64,000 nt of DNA, taken from positions 157,222-221,221 of the forward strand of contig JAKIUQ010000005.1 in NCBI GenBank assembly GCA_021647465.1, written 5' to 3'. Positions 45,352-54,238 of the stretch are shown in pieces. Positions within the stretch are counted from its first letter, which is position 1. Each line of letters begins with the position of its first letter. Below the pieces are notes generated by a model that was not told where the DNA came from, did not search any database, and saw only the letters and a list, made by a program, of their open reading frames with translations. A program made the position numbers and the translations under genes. The stretch comes from Emcibacter sp. (GTDB lineage: Bacteria; Pseudomonadota; Alphaproteobacteria; Sphingomonadales; Emcibacteraceae).

Positions 45352-46734
45352 TTAGCGTTTAATACTGTTTAACTCATTTAACATCTCATCTGCCGTTGTG
45401 ATGATTTTGGTGCTGGCAGAAAAGGCTCTTTGAATGGTAATTAATTTGGTAAATTCGTTTGCAAGGTCAACTGTTGACGCTTCTAAGGTCTGCGGCGCGA
45501 CGAATCCGGCCCCGCCAATACCGGCCAGTTTAAGGTTAAGGCTGCCGGATTGATCAGAAGTGGTATAGGAATTTCCTTGCCGCCGCGTAAGACCATCAGG
45601 ATTCTGGAAGGTGGACAATGGGATTTGGGATACCCTTTTGGCCAAGCCGTTGCTGAATAAGGCGCTGACAACTCCTTCCTTATCAATAGACACCCCGATA
45701 ACGTTACCAAATGTCGCCCCGTTGGCCGAGGATGAAATGATGGTAGAAGCTCCGGCGAATTGCGTGATGCCGTCGCTCAAGCCATCAGTACCAAGGTCAA
45801 AAGTAAGGCTGCCCGCATCCGCGCCGCCGGTCCAGGCGACATTGATGGGATTTAATAATGCGGCAGAGGTGGCGGCCAGATCAAGGGTACTATCCCCGTT
45901 AAAGGCAATCTGGCCACTGGCAATTTGTCCCGTTCCCGCAAGGGCAGAAGTCACATCACCGGGCGGATCAACAAAAATCTCAATATTCCACAAATTATCT
46001 GATTGCCTTAAGGCCGCAACGGTTACCGTATGAACTTCACCCTGACTATCAAAAACCTGAACATTCGTTTGGAAATCAGGTTCTACGCCGTTCACAGGGG
46101 GAATGATACCTGCGGCAACATCAGCCGCGTATCCTGCCATGGATCCGGCAACCGTGGCTGAGGTATAAGTCCCCCCGACAATTGCCGCGTTCAGCGGCTG
46201 GGAGGACTGCAGGTTGGCCCTGACCGATATATTCGTTGTCGCTTCGGCAGTACTGGTCAGATTGGATACATTTATGGGCTGAAGCTGGGTCAGAACCAAA
46301 TCACTTGGGGCTTCCCCATTGGCATCAAGCGGCACGCCCATAAGGAAAAGCCCAGCGGTGTTTTTCAGAAAACCATCCGCATTGGGCGTGAAAGACCCGG
46401 CCCGCGTAAAACTAATTTCTGAATCTTGATTTACGGCTTCTCCTCTGCTGGATACGATGAAAAACCCTGCGCCGTCAATACTCAGGTCTGTGGCAGATGT
46501 TGAGGATTGCAATAATCCTTGCCGGCTGATCAGACTTTGCGGCAGGGCCTGAACACCGCCCGGTGAATAGCTGGCTGTGGAACTGGTTTCCGTGACCAAA
46601 GTTGAAAAATTTGCCCGGGTTTCTTTGTAGCCAATCGTATTAAGATTGGCAATATTATCAGAAATCATGCCAAGGGCTGAACTAAAGGCGCCTAGTCCGG
46701 ATACGCCGGATGCAAGTGATGCGAAAAGACTCAT
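45352..46734 (-). CDS. flgE: Flagellar hook protein FlgE
   Basis: A 460-residue protein with the rod/hook opening SLFASLASGVSGLGAFSSAL and DNIANLNTIGYKETRANF, and the terminal hook motif LANEFTKLITIQRAFSASTKI. FlgE polymers make the hook that joins the rod to the filament. AAAGGAG precedes the ATG. A 32-base inverted repeat lies in the leader between flgD and flgE. It is the last gene of fliK-flgD-flgE. Confidence 0.95.
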   Translation of the reverse strand: MSLFASLASGVSGLGAFSSALGMISDNIANLNTIGYKETRANFSTLVTETSSTASYSPGGVQALPQSLISRQGLLQSSTSATDLSIDGAGFFIVSSRGEAVNQDSEISFTRAGSFTPNADGFLKNTAGLFLMGVPLDANGEAPSDLVLTQLQPINVSNLTSTAEATTNISVRANLQSSQPLNAAIVGGTYTSATVAGSMAGYAADVAAGIIPPVNGVEPDFQTNVQVFDSQGEVHTVTVAALRQSDNLWNIEIFVDPPGDVTSALAGTGQIASGQIAFNGDSTLDLAATSAALLNPINVAWTGGADAGSLTFDLGTDGLSDGITQFAGASTIISSSANGATFGNVIGVSIDKEGVVSALFSNGLAKRVSQIPLSTFQNPDGLTRRQGNSYTTSDQSGSLNLKLAGIGGAGFVAPQTLEASTVDLANEFTKLITIQRAFSASTKIITTADEMLNELNSIKR

Positions 46735-46755
46735 GTCGTTACTCCTTTAAAGTTT

Positions 46756-46787
46756 GCCAGTATGGTTACAGTATGTGTCATACTGGC
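46756..46787. promoter_or_regulatory. Inverted repeat in the flgE leader
   Basis: GCCAGTATG and CATACTGGC are 9-base perfect arms around a 14-base loop that carries another CAGTATG copy. It begins 21 bases before the flgE start, just upstream of AAAGGAG. No T-run follows, so it is more like an operator or a leader hairpin than a terminator. Confidence 0.55.
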
Positions 46788-46869
46788 GTGTTAATTCATA
46801 TTTTGTGAGCGTTTCACGCGGCTTGACTGGCGACTTCTGCGACAGGATATTTGTATCGTGACCTGAAAA

Positions 46870-47520
46870 TTATGCAGGATCAATTGGTTTGACGGCTTGA
46901 ACATTGCTCGTTGCCGTCAAAATTCCGTTGACGGATAAATGTATTTCTCCGTTTAAGGTTTCAATGGTTTCTACTTTGCCTTTGGAATAAATGGCTGTTT
47001 GTACTTCTGTTCCATTGGCGGTTTCTGCGGATATCGTAAGCTGATATATGCCATCAGGGGTATTTGCCGGAGCATTCCAGACGAAATCATGCAATCCGGC
47101 TTTATTATTACCCGACCCCTCATAGAGAATTTTACCATTGGAATCTTTAACGGTTAAGGTTGTTTCTTCTGAATTGGTGGATAGGCCATATTCCCATTTT
47201 GCAACGCCGTCCCGTAATCCTGCCCGATCTGTCTGGATGGTGACCTCGGTGCCGAGGTATCCGACCGCATTGGACATATCAGAATTCTTCACCCGGCTGA
47301 TCAGCTGTTCAAGGTTTTTGTTGACGGCAATGGATTGCTCAACCTGTGTGAAGGAAACCAGTTGGTTGGTGAATTCGCTGGAATCCATGGGATCCAGAGG
47401 GTCCTGGAATTGCAACTGCGTTGTCAGGAGAGATAAAAACTGATCAAAGTCTTCAGCCAGTTTTGTTTGGCTTTGATCTGCTGCTGTTGCCGCGCCAGTT
47501 GTGAGTGCATTTATGTCCAT
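46870..47520 (-). CDS. flgD: Flagellar hook-capping protein FlgD
   Basis: A 216-residue protein. The N-terminal FlgD signature is FDQFLSLLTTQLQFQDPLDP followed by MDSSEFTNQLVSFTQVEQ. The C-terminal half forms the Ig-like/tudor part. FlgD caps the growing hook. It lies 13 bases after fliK, and AGGACAG precedes the ATG. Confidence 0.95.
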   Translation of the reverse strand: MDINALTTGAATAADQSQTKLAEDFDQFLSLLTTQLQFQDPLDPMDSSEFTNQLVSFTQVEQSIAVNKNLEQLISRVKNSDMSNAVGYLGTEVTIQTDRAGLRDGVAKWEYGLSTNSEETTLTVKDSNGKILYEGSGNNKAGLHDFVWNAPANTPDGIYQLTISAETANGTEVQTAIYSKGKVETIETLNGEIHLSVNGILTATSNVQAVKPIDPA

Positions 47521-47533
47521 TTATCTGTCCTGC

Positions 47534-49399
47534 TTAAATATTTATATCTAAGGCGTTATCTGAATAAGCCATTTTAAGTTGTTGCCGATTGACGATATTG
47601 TCGAGATTATGGGGTAAATCTTCATTTTCCCCGTCGCCAGTATTGTTATCAGAAAAATTTGATTGACTCTGATCATGCTGTTGCTTTTTCAGGGTAAAAT
47701 TCAGGTTATTGCCGCCCATATCAAAACCGGCATTTTCCAATGCTCTACTTAATGCGCCCTGATCCCGTTGCAACAGGGCTAATGTGCGATCATTATCCAC
47801 AATTACGGCGGTGGTCACTTTTCCATCAGCCTGAAAATCCATCCGGATATTTACCTGTCCCAGTTCAGCAGGTTTCAATGACAATTTAAAGCTGTTGAGA
47901 CCATTTCCGGCCTGTTTTAAAATGGCCATGCTGATCTGTTTGGTTACCATTTGCGGCGTGACGGGCAAAGTCGGTGGTTTGATGTGACTGGTGGAAGCCA
48001 GATTATTTTGCTGCCCGACTTCTTGAATCGATAGCAGGGTAGCCTGCAATGGCGGATTATTCAGTTGAGGCGGCCTGATGTCACGATTCGTCATGGCTGC
48101 ATTTAGTTCCGCTTGAAAGGGGACAGCTTTTGCCCCCATTTGACTATTGATGCTTTGATTATTGGCAGGTGATGCTGCGCTCGCAGAAGAGGCGTTTTGA
48201 GAAGAATATTGACTTTCTGCGGAATTCTTTGAAGATCCTTTTGCTTTAGCCGAATTCTCAGAAGATGCCACCTGGTTTTTGCTGTCTGAGCCTTCAGAGG
48301 CCGGGCTGTTGCCGCCGCCTTTCAGGGATGGTTTGACAGTGTCTTTAAGGGGGTCTGCCGGGCGTTGATTTGTCGCTTGAACAGGGACGGCGGCTAAATT
48401 CTGTTGCGGCGTTCCAGACTGGTTTTGCGCGCTTTCTGAGAGGGCTTGTGCTGCATTTACAGGCGGGCCCGGTGGCAGATTCCTGGCCTCATCCTGAACA
48501 GCTGAATTCTGCATATCAATAATCTGGGGCGGGGCATTCTGAATGTCTGCTTTTTGGGTCAAGGCAGGATCTGCGCCAGATGTGTTTTGACTTGATGGCA
48601 CATTTTCTTGTTTGGGCGTTCCTTCAGAAATAAGGTCAGTTGATAGATTGGCTTTAGGATTATCTTCTATATTAACTGCCGGTAATTGCTGGCGGCTTTG
48701 GGCGGCGTTTGACAATATTATAGGGGGATTTTTTTCGGCAGATATCGCTCGCGGTGTATTTAAAGTGGCAAGCTTGGCAGAAGTTTCAAAGGTGTTTCCT
48801 GTATTTTCGGTCGATTGTGCCTTATTAGCCTCAGTAATATTCCCGTTAGCCTCAGTAATATTCCCGTCAGCTTTTGTCATATTATTTTGGGTCAGGCCAG
48901 TCTGAAGATCCGGCTTTATATTGGCAATTATTTCAGAATTCCCTTGGGCAATAGAGCCTTGCTTTGAGGGCAGGGCACCCTCTGTTTTGTTGCCAACAAG
49001 TATGTTCGCCTGCTGTAAAATAAATTCACTTTTTATCTCGATTTCGGCCCGTATATTTTCTTTCTGTACGGGAACTGCGGTGGTTCCTTCAATATTTTTA
49101 TCGGCTTGACCATTATTTTCTGGAATTTGGTCTTCAGTATTTGGGGACTCTTGACCTATATCTCGGGCTGTTTCCCGGGAGAGATGATCTTTAAAGCGAT
49201 CATTAGAATTATCTTCGGGTTCTTTTATGCCGGCCTGATTTATGCCGGCCTGATTTATGGAAGATTGATCTTTGACCTCCCTGTCAATTTTTTGTGGCCT
49301 GTCGCTTGCGGATGACTTTGCCGCACCCAAGCTATCTCTACTGCTGCCTTGCGGCGCAGTATATGCGGGAGTGAGAAATAGCTCGGAACTTAATGTCAT
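47534..49399 (-). CDS. fliK: Flagellar hook-length-control protein FliK
   Basis: About 621 residues. The N-terminal 450 are Asn/Gln/Ser-rich, including the perfect short repeat NITEANGNITEAN. The C-terminal Flg_hook domain is canonical: FKLSLKPAELGQVNIRMDF and LLQRDQGALSRALENAGFDM. FliK measures hook length and changes export specificity. The ATG at 49399 is chosen over an upstream TTG at 49408; neither has a strong ribosome-binding site. A sigma-54 promoter lies about 45 bases upstream. First gene of fliK-flgD-flgE. Confidence 0.88.
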   Translation of the reverse strand: MTLSSELFLTPAYTAPQGSSRDSLGAAKSSASDRPQKIDREVKDQSSINQAGINQAGIKEPEDNSNDRFKDHLSRETARDIGQESPNTEDQIPENNGQADKNIEGTTAVPVQKENIRAEIEIKSEFILQQANILVGNKTEGALPSKQGSIAQGNSEIIANIKPDLQTGLTQNNMTKADGNITEANGNITEANKAQSTENTGNTFETSAKLATLNTPRAISAEKNPPIILSNAAQSRQQLPAVNIEDNPKANLSTDLISEGTPKQENVPSSQNTSGADPALTQKADIQNAPPQIIDMQNSAVQDEARNLPPGPPVNAAQALSESAQNQSGTPQQNLAAVPVQATNQRPADPLKDTVKPSLKGGGNSPASEGSDSKNQVASSENSAKAKGSSKNSAESQYSSQNASSASAASPANNQSINSQMGAKAVPFQAELNAAMTNRDIRPPQLNNPPLQATLLSIQEVGQQNNLASTSHIKPPTLPVTPQMVTKQISMAILKQAGNGLNSFKLSLKPAELGQVNIRMDFQADGKVTTAVIVDNDRTLALLQRDQGALSRALENAGFDMGGNNLNFTLKKQQHDQSQSNFSDNNTGDGENEDLPHNLDNIVNRQQLKMAYSDNALDINI

Positions 49400-49443
49400 T
49401 ATTTTCAATACTCATATAAATATTATAATCCCCCAATAGTTAA

Positions 49444-49458
49444 GCAAATATCGGGCCA
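49444..49458 (-). promoter_or_regulatory. Sigma-54 promoter of fliK-flgD-flgE
   Basis: On the minus strand TGGCCCGATATTTGC has GG and GC ten bases apart, matching the -24/-12 consensus TGGCACG-N4-TTGC with one mismatch. Expected transcription starts near 49432, about 33 bases before the fliK ATG. Confidence 0.75.
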
Positions 49459-49643
49459 TTTTCAGGATGCCATACTAAGTACCTGTAAAATAAGGATAAT
49501 AAATGTTTCCTCGAGATCAAATTCCCCTGTATTAGGTAATTATTACCCCATTTCCTATGGTAATAATTGCAGTGCGGCAGAATCATGGCTTTGCGTAATG
49601 AATGAGGTGATTTTTCTAGAGTAGTTTAAGAAAGCGATAAGAT

Positions 49644-49660
49644 TGGCCCGAGGCTTGCAT
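49644..49660 (+). promoter_or_regulatory. Sigma-54 promoter of flgK-flgL
   Basis: TGGCCCGAGGCTTGCAT has GG-N10-GC spacing and matches the -24/-12 consensus with one mismatch. The predicted start is near 49670, about 110 bases before the 56-codon frame and 270 before flgK. FlbD, encoded in this window, is the likely activator. Confidence 0.78.
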
Positions 49661-49779
49661 ATATTTACTTGGTTATATAGGTAAAAATGTTAGGCAGAAG
49701 GTCTTGATCATGGATGTGGATATACCCTGTTATGGTGATATATCAGTAGCTTAAGTTGATATCTTGGAAGGATATATAG

Positions 49780-49950
49780 ATGTTTGAAGGTAACAATATA
49801 ATGCGGCGTAATTCTGTCAATGGGGGGAATAAATATCCGCATGGGCAAGCATTGCCTATCCAAAATTCTATAAATTACTTCTCGAACGATGGCTTTAAGG
49901 CTCGCCCTAACACTCGCCCAAACACTCGAAAGGAAGATCATGTCGATTAA
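49780..49950 (+). CDS. Small reading frame overlapping the flgK start (56 residues)
   Basis: ATG at 49780 is preceded by GGAAGGATATATAG, giving AAGGA at good spacing. The frame runs 56 codons to TAA at 49948-49950, ending 11 bases inside flgK, an overlap suited to translational coupling. The product is hydrophilic and rich in Asn, Arg and Pro, with a RPNTRPNTR repeat near the end, and has no signal or membrane segment. The sigma-54 promoter lies upstream, so it would be made with the late flagellar genes. I do not recognise it. It could be a real small protein or a leader that tunes flgK translation. Confidence 0.5.
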   Translation: MFEGNNIMRRNSVNGGNKYPHGQALPIQNSINYFSNDGFKARPNTRPNTRKEDHVD

Positions 49951-52045
49951 TTCCATTATTAATAATTCTCTGACCGGTCTTTTCACCAATCAAGCTGCGC
50001 TTCGAACAACATCAAGCAATATTGCAAATATTAATACCCCGGGTTATGCGCGTCAGGTTGTTCAACAGGAAACGATCGTCAATGGCGGTGTCGTGGGCGG
50101 TGTTAAAATATCCGGCATTGTACGGGTAGTGGACAGGTTTCTTGTCAAGGCAAGCTATGATGCCAATGCGGATTATTCCCGATATGAAGTAGAGAATGCT
50201 TTTCAGAGCCGGATTCAATCTTTGTTGGGGCGGCCAGATCAGAATAATTCCTTGTCGGGCCGAATTGACGAGGTTTTTACCTCTGTTTCGGAATTGGCTC
50301 TTAATCCCCTGTCTGCCATACTTAAAGAAGACACCATATCTTCTATCAATCGGTTCGGAGAAGAGGTTGCGTCATTGTCCGAACAGGTTCAAACCATGCG
50401 CCTGGATGCCAGCAATATGATTGCGGAACGCGTTGATCGTATCAACGCCCTGACACAGCGTATCGAAAGCCTGAACCCCCTTATTACGAAAGAAACGCTC
50501 ACAGGCGGCAACCCGAGCGGTTTGATTGAAAACAGGGCACAGTCCCTGACGGAACTCTCCAGTATTATTGACCTGAATATTACGGATACGGGAAATAACG
50601 GCGTTCAGGTATCCACGTCAACGGGCATATCCCTTGTGGGCGCGACCCGCAGTTTATTGCAATATTCGCCGCCAGGTTCGGTGGCGTCGTCAACCCCGTT
50701 TCCACCAATCACCGTGCATCAGCTAGACCCCGTATCAGGGACGCCGCGGCCAAGTAACCGGCAACTTGATGGGGAATTGACATCCGGCGAATTAAAAGGT
50801 TTGTTAATTCTGCGTGATAAAGATCTTCCGGAAATATCTTTGCAATTGGGCAGTCTGGCTGCGGGATTTAATGATGAATTAAATCGTGTTCACAATTTAA
50901 ATGTCTCGGTTCCAGCCCCCAATAACCTGACAGGAATAAATACGGGACTACTGGCAACGGATCCTCATAATTTCACCGGTGAATCTGTTTTTGCTGTTAC
51001 GGACAGTGCGGGCGATCTTGTGGCAAAAGTAAATATTGATTTTGGGGCCATTGGGACAAGTGTGGGCGATGTGATCAACGCTGTGAATGCCGGTTTGGCC
51101 GGGGCGGGAACAATGGCATTGACAGATGGGGTCATGTCGCTGACGGCAACGGCGGGAACGAACGGGGTATCTATTTCTCAGGTTGATGGTAATGAGAGCA
51201 GCCGGGCAGGGCGCGGTTTCTCTCATTTCTTCGGAATGAATAATCTGGTGGAAGCCCGCGTGCCATCCAATTTTGAAACGGGCGTTACGGCGGCGGATCC
51301 TCATGGATTTACGGCGGGCGGCACGATGCAGCTGGATATAAATGATGCGAACGGGGTTAAGCTCGGGACATATAACCTGACCATTTCAGGGACGAGTTTT
51401 AACGATATTCTGACCGATTTAAATGCGAGCCCTCTGGCTAGTCTTGCAACATTTTCCCTGTCATCAACAGGGGAACTCGTGGCGACCTCTAACAGCGGCG
51501 CGGACATTAAGTTACATGTCAAAACGGATAGTACAACGCGCGGTGCGACGGACGTATCGCTATCGTCATTCTTCGGTATTGGGGAGTCTTTCCGGATGGA
51601 TGCCGCTCTTGACCTGAAAGTACGGCCCGTGATCGAAAATAATCCAAGTAAATTGGCGCTGGCACGTTTGGATCAGACCGCGCTCGTTGGCGAGAATGCT
51701 TTAAGTGTTGGTGACCAAACGGGCGCGCTGGCGCTGAAAAGCCTTGAATCGACGGTTTATAAGTTTTCCCGGGCAGGCGGCATGAATGAGGCAACGGTCA
51801 CGCTTGCACAATATAGCGCTAATCTATTGGCGGATTTAGGTTTAAGGGCCGAATTGGCCGAGAATAATATGAGCGATAACAAGTCATTAAGCGAAGAATT
51901 AAACCGAAAATCAGCGGATATATCGGGCGTGAATATGGATGAGGAACTGGGCAATATGGTTATTTACCAAAATGCCTATTCTGCCTCGGCAAGACTGCTT
52001 AATACCGCAAAAGAAATGTTTGATACAATTCTTCGGATTGTGTGA
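49940..52045 (+). CDS. flgK: Hook-filament junction protein FlgK (HAP1)
   Basis: About 701 residues from the ATG at 49940, with AAAGGAAG upstream; longer in-frame extensions have no ribosome-binding site. The N-terminus has SINSIINNSLTGLFTNQAAL and TTSSNIANINTPGYARQ. The C-terminus has DEELGNMVIYQNAYSASARL, the axial-protein helices. FlgK joins hook to filament. It precedes flgL by 48 bases and overlaps a small upstream frame. Confidence 0.95.
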   Translation: MSINSIINNSLTGLFTNQAALRTTSSNIANINTPGYARQVVQQETIVNGGVVGGVKISGIVRVVDRFLVKASYDANADYSRYEVENAFQSRIQSLLGRPDQNNSLSGRIDEVFTSVSELALNPLSAILKEDTISSINRFGEEVASLSEQVQTMRLDASNMIAERVDRINALTQRIESLNPLITKETLTGGNPSGLIENRAQSLTELSSIIDLNITDTGNNGVQVSTSTGISLVGATRSLLQYSPPGSVASSTPFPPITVHQLDPVSGTPRPSNRQLDGELTSGELKGLLILRDKDLPEISLQLGSLAAGFNDELNRVHNLNVSVPAPNNLTGINTGLLATDPHNFTGESVFAVTDSAGDLVAKVNIDFGAIGTSVGDVINAVNAGLAGAGTMALTDGVMSLTATAGTNGVSISQVDGNESSRAGRGFSHFFGMNNLVEARVPSNFETGVTAADPHGFTAGGTMQLDINDANGVKLGTYNLTISGTSFNDILTDLNASPLASLATFSLSSTGELVATSNSGADIKLHVKTDSTTRGATDVSLSSFFGIGESFRMDAALDLKVRPVIENNPSKLALARLDQTALVGENALSVGDQTGALALKSLESTVYKFSRAGGMNEATVTLAQYSANLLADLGLRAELAENNMSDNKSLSEELNRKSADISGVNMDEELGNMVIYQNAYSASARLLNTAKEMFDTILRIV

Positions 52046-52093
52046 TTTTATGGGAAATATTAAGACCAGAAATATTAAAAACAGGAAGATGAT

Positions 52094-53017
52094 ATGACAC
52101 GGGTATCAAGTTTTGGCAACCAGCAAGTGATGCTATCCAGTCTTTTGAATAACCAGTCCCGCGTGGTTCAAAGCCAGATGCAAATCACAACGGGTAAAAA
52201 GGAAGAAAGCTACAGCGGTCTTGCCAGTGAGGTTTCCACCTTGCTGGGTGCGAAGACTGTATTCAGCCAAACACAAGGATACCTGCGCGCTTCCACTTAC
52301 GCAGACCGGTTTCTGCAAACCAATGATATTCAGTTGGGGAGCATGGTGAGTAATGCTCAGGAAATTCGGGATACTATGCTGGAAGCTATCGCGCAGGAGG
52401 AAACTTTTGCCCTTGATGAATTATTGAGCGCCTCCTATGCCACAATGGTGAGCGCGCTGAATACGAGTATCGGCGGCGTTTATGTTTTCAGCGGGGGGCG
52501 TACGGATATTGCCCCTGTGGTTGGTGATGATATCTCGGACCTTGTCGCTGCGGCAAATGTGGCCGATATTTTTAGCAATGATCAGCGCCCGCCCTTGGCC
52601 AGAGTAGGCGAAAACACTGTTGTGGAATATGGTATGCTGGCCGATGAAGTGGGGCAGCAGGTTTTTCAGGTTTTCAAAGATATCGCGGAATATAGCGCGG
52701 GGCCTTTTGGGCCGTTGTCAGGCAAATTGAATGAGGCGCAGCTCACCTTTCTAAAGGCGGAACTGGTTAATATGGACGCGGCCATAGAAGATCTTCAGGT
52801 CTTGGTCGCCCGAAACGGCACCCGCCAGAATAACGTGGAAAATATTATTAAAGAACATGAAAATCAGGAAGTTTTTCTGGAGGTTTTCATATCTGATATT
52901 GAGGATGTCAATGTGGCCGAGGCTATAACGCGGCTGAATAATGACCAGATCGCGCTTGAGGCTTCTTATAAGATTACCAGTGAATTGTCCAAATTATCCT
53001 TGCTTGATTTCTTATAA
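52094..53017 (+). CDS. flgL: Hook-filament junction protein FlgL (HAP3)
   Basis: A 307-residue flagellin-like protein. The N-terminal helix VSSFGNQQVMLSSLLNNQSR and the C-terminal INDVNVAEAI-type helix (SDIEDVNVAEAITRLNNDQI) match FlgL/flagellin ends. A small middle domain contains VYVFSGGRTD. It forms the second junction ring under the filament. AGGAAGATG precedes the ATG. It follows flgK. Confidence 0.92.
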   Translation: MTRVSSFGNQQVMLSSLLNNQSRVVQSQMQITTGKKEESYSGLASEVSTLLGAKTVFSQTQGYLRASTYADRFLQTNDIQLGSMVSNAQEIRDTMLEAIAQEETFALDELLSASYATMVSALNTSIGGVYVFSGGRTDIAPVVGDDISDLVAAANVADIFSNDQRPPLARVGENTVVEYGMLADEVGQQVFQVFKDIAEYSAGPFGPLSGKLNEAQLTFLKAELVNMDAAIEDLQVLVARNGTRQNNVENIIKEHENQEVFLEVFISDIEDVNVAEAITRLNNDQIALEASYKITSELSKLSLLDFL

Positions 53018-53060
53018 GCGAAAATTCTGACGTTATTCTTCTCTTGAAGTTTCCGCTAAT

Positions 53061-54230
53061 ATGTTATATTCGCCCGTTATGACTGAAAATATTGACCTTA
53101 TCGCGGATCCGGGACTGAATTCATTGGGCATTGCAAAATCGCCGGCTGATACGCGTGTGGTCGTGGCCATGTCCGGCGGCGTGGATAGCTCCGTCGTGGC
53201 CGCCATGCTGAAAGAACAGGGCTATGATGTCGTGGGCATCACATTGCAACTGTATGATCATGGTGTTGCGGTTCAGAAAAAGGGGGCCTGCTGCGCGGGG
53301 CAAGATATTCATGATGCGCGCCGCGTCGCCGAAGCCATCGACATTCCCCATTATGTTCTGGATTATGAAACACGGTTTCAGGACAGCGTTATGGAGGATT
53401 TCGCCGACAGCTATATTCGCGGTGAAACCCCAATTCCCTGCGTGCGCTGTAATCAGGAAGTAAAATTCAAAGACCTGTTGGCAACCGCCCGCGATCTTAA
53501 GGCGGATATTCTGGCCACAGGTCATTATGTTCAGCAGAAACTATCAGGCAATCATGCCCGGATGTACAGGGCCGTGGATGATCTTAAAGATCAAAGCTAT
53601 TTTCTGTTTGCCACAACGCAGGACCAACTGGATTACTTGCGGTTTCCTCTGGGCGGTATGGAAAAGGATGATGTGCGGCGTCTTGCCGAGAAATATGGCC
53701 TTGAGGTGGCTGACAAACCCGATAGTCAGGATATATGTTTTGTGCCGAATGGCAATTATGCCAGCATCATCGAACGGTTGCGCCCCGGCGCATCGGAAGG
53801 CGGCGATATTGTCCATTTGGACGGCGAAATTCTGGGCCAGCATAAAGGCATCATCCATTATACCATCGGTCAACGTAAAGGCATTGGCATTGGCGGGCGC
53901 GAGCCGCTCTATGTGATCAAGCTGGATGCGGCGCAAAAGTGCGTTATTGTTGGCCCGAAAGAAGCCCTCGAGATTACAGAGATCAGCCTTAAGGAAATTA
54001 ACTGGCTCGGCGACCAGGACACTCAGGAAAATAAGGACGGACAGGAAATACAGGTAAAAGTCCGGTCAACCAGACCACCTGTCCCCGCGACATTGCTTCT
54101 GGCGCCGGATATGATGACCGCCCGCCTTAAGCTCCATATTCCGCAGCAGGGTATCTCTCCCGGGCAAGCGGCTGTATTTTACGACGGCGACCGTGTGCTT
54201 GGCGGTGGCTGGATCACTTCGGGTCTGTAA
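53061..54230 (+). CDS. mnmA: tRNA-specific 2-thiouridylase MnmA
   Basis: A 389-residue enzyme that puts sulfur on U34 of Glu, Gln and Lys tRNAs. The ATP-binding loop is VAMSGGVDSSVVAAML, the nucleophilic cysteine is in IPCVRCNQEVKF, and the second cysteine is in DSQDICFVP. The start could also be the ATG at 53079; neither has a clear ribosome-binding site. It converges with phaC, 8 bases away. tRNA-Glu(UUC), a substrate, is encoded later in the window. Confidence 0.95.
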   Translation: MLYSPVMTENIDLIADPGLNSLGIAKSPADTRVVVAMSGGVDSSVVAAMLKEQGYDVVGITLQLYDHGVAVQKKGACCAGQDIHDARRVAEAIDIPHYVLDYETRFQDSVMEDFADSYIRGETPIPCVRCNQEVKFKDLLATARDLKADILATGHYVQQKLSGNHARMYRAVDDLKDQSYFLFATTQDQLDYLRFPLGGMEKDDVRRLAEKYGLEVADKPDSQDICFVPNGNYASIIERLRPGASEGGDIVHLDGEILGQHKGIIHYTIGQRKGIGIGGREPLYVIKLDAAQKCVIVGPKEALEITEISLKEINWLGDQDTQENKDGQEIQVKVRSTRPPVPATLLLAPDMMTARLKLHIPQQGISPGQAAVFYDGDRVLGGGWITSGL

Positions 54231-54238
54231 TTTTTACT

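Larger units (their letters stand above)
49409..49779. other. Divergent fliK/flgK intergenic region
   Basis: The region between fliK and the small frame before flgK. It holds one sigma-54 promoter in each direction, about 200 bases apart, and a copy of ATGCCATACTAA beside the fliK promoter. A 14-codon frame near 49710 is too short and unsupported to call. I see nothing else coding here. Confidence 0.6.

Noticed and set aside
49708..49989. Minus-strand 93-codon frame over the flgK start
   Set aside because: It overlaps the flgK leader and start antisense, starts with no ribosome-binding site, and the plus-strand 56-codon frame is better supported.
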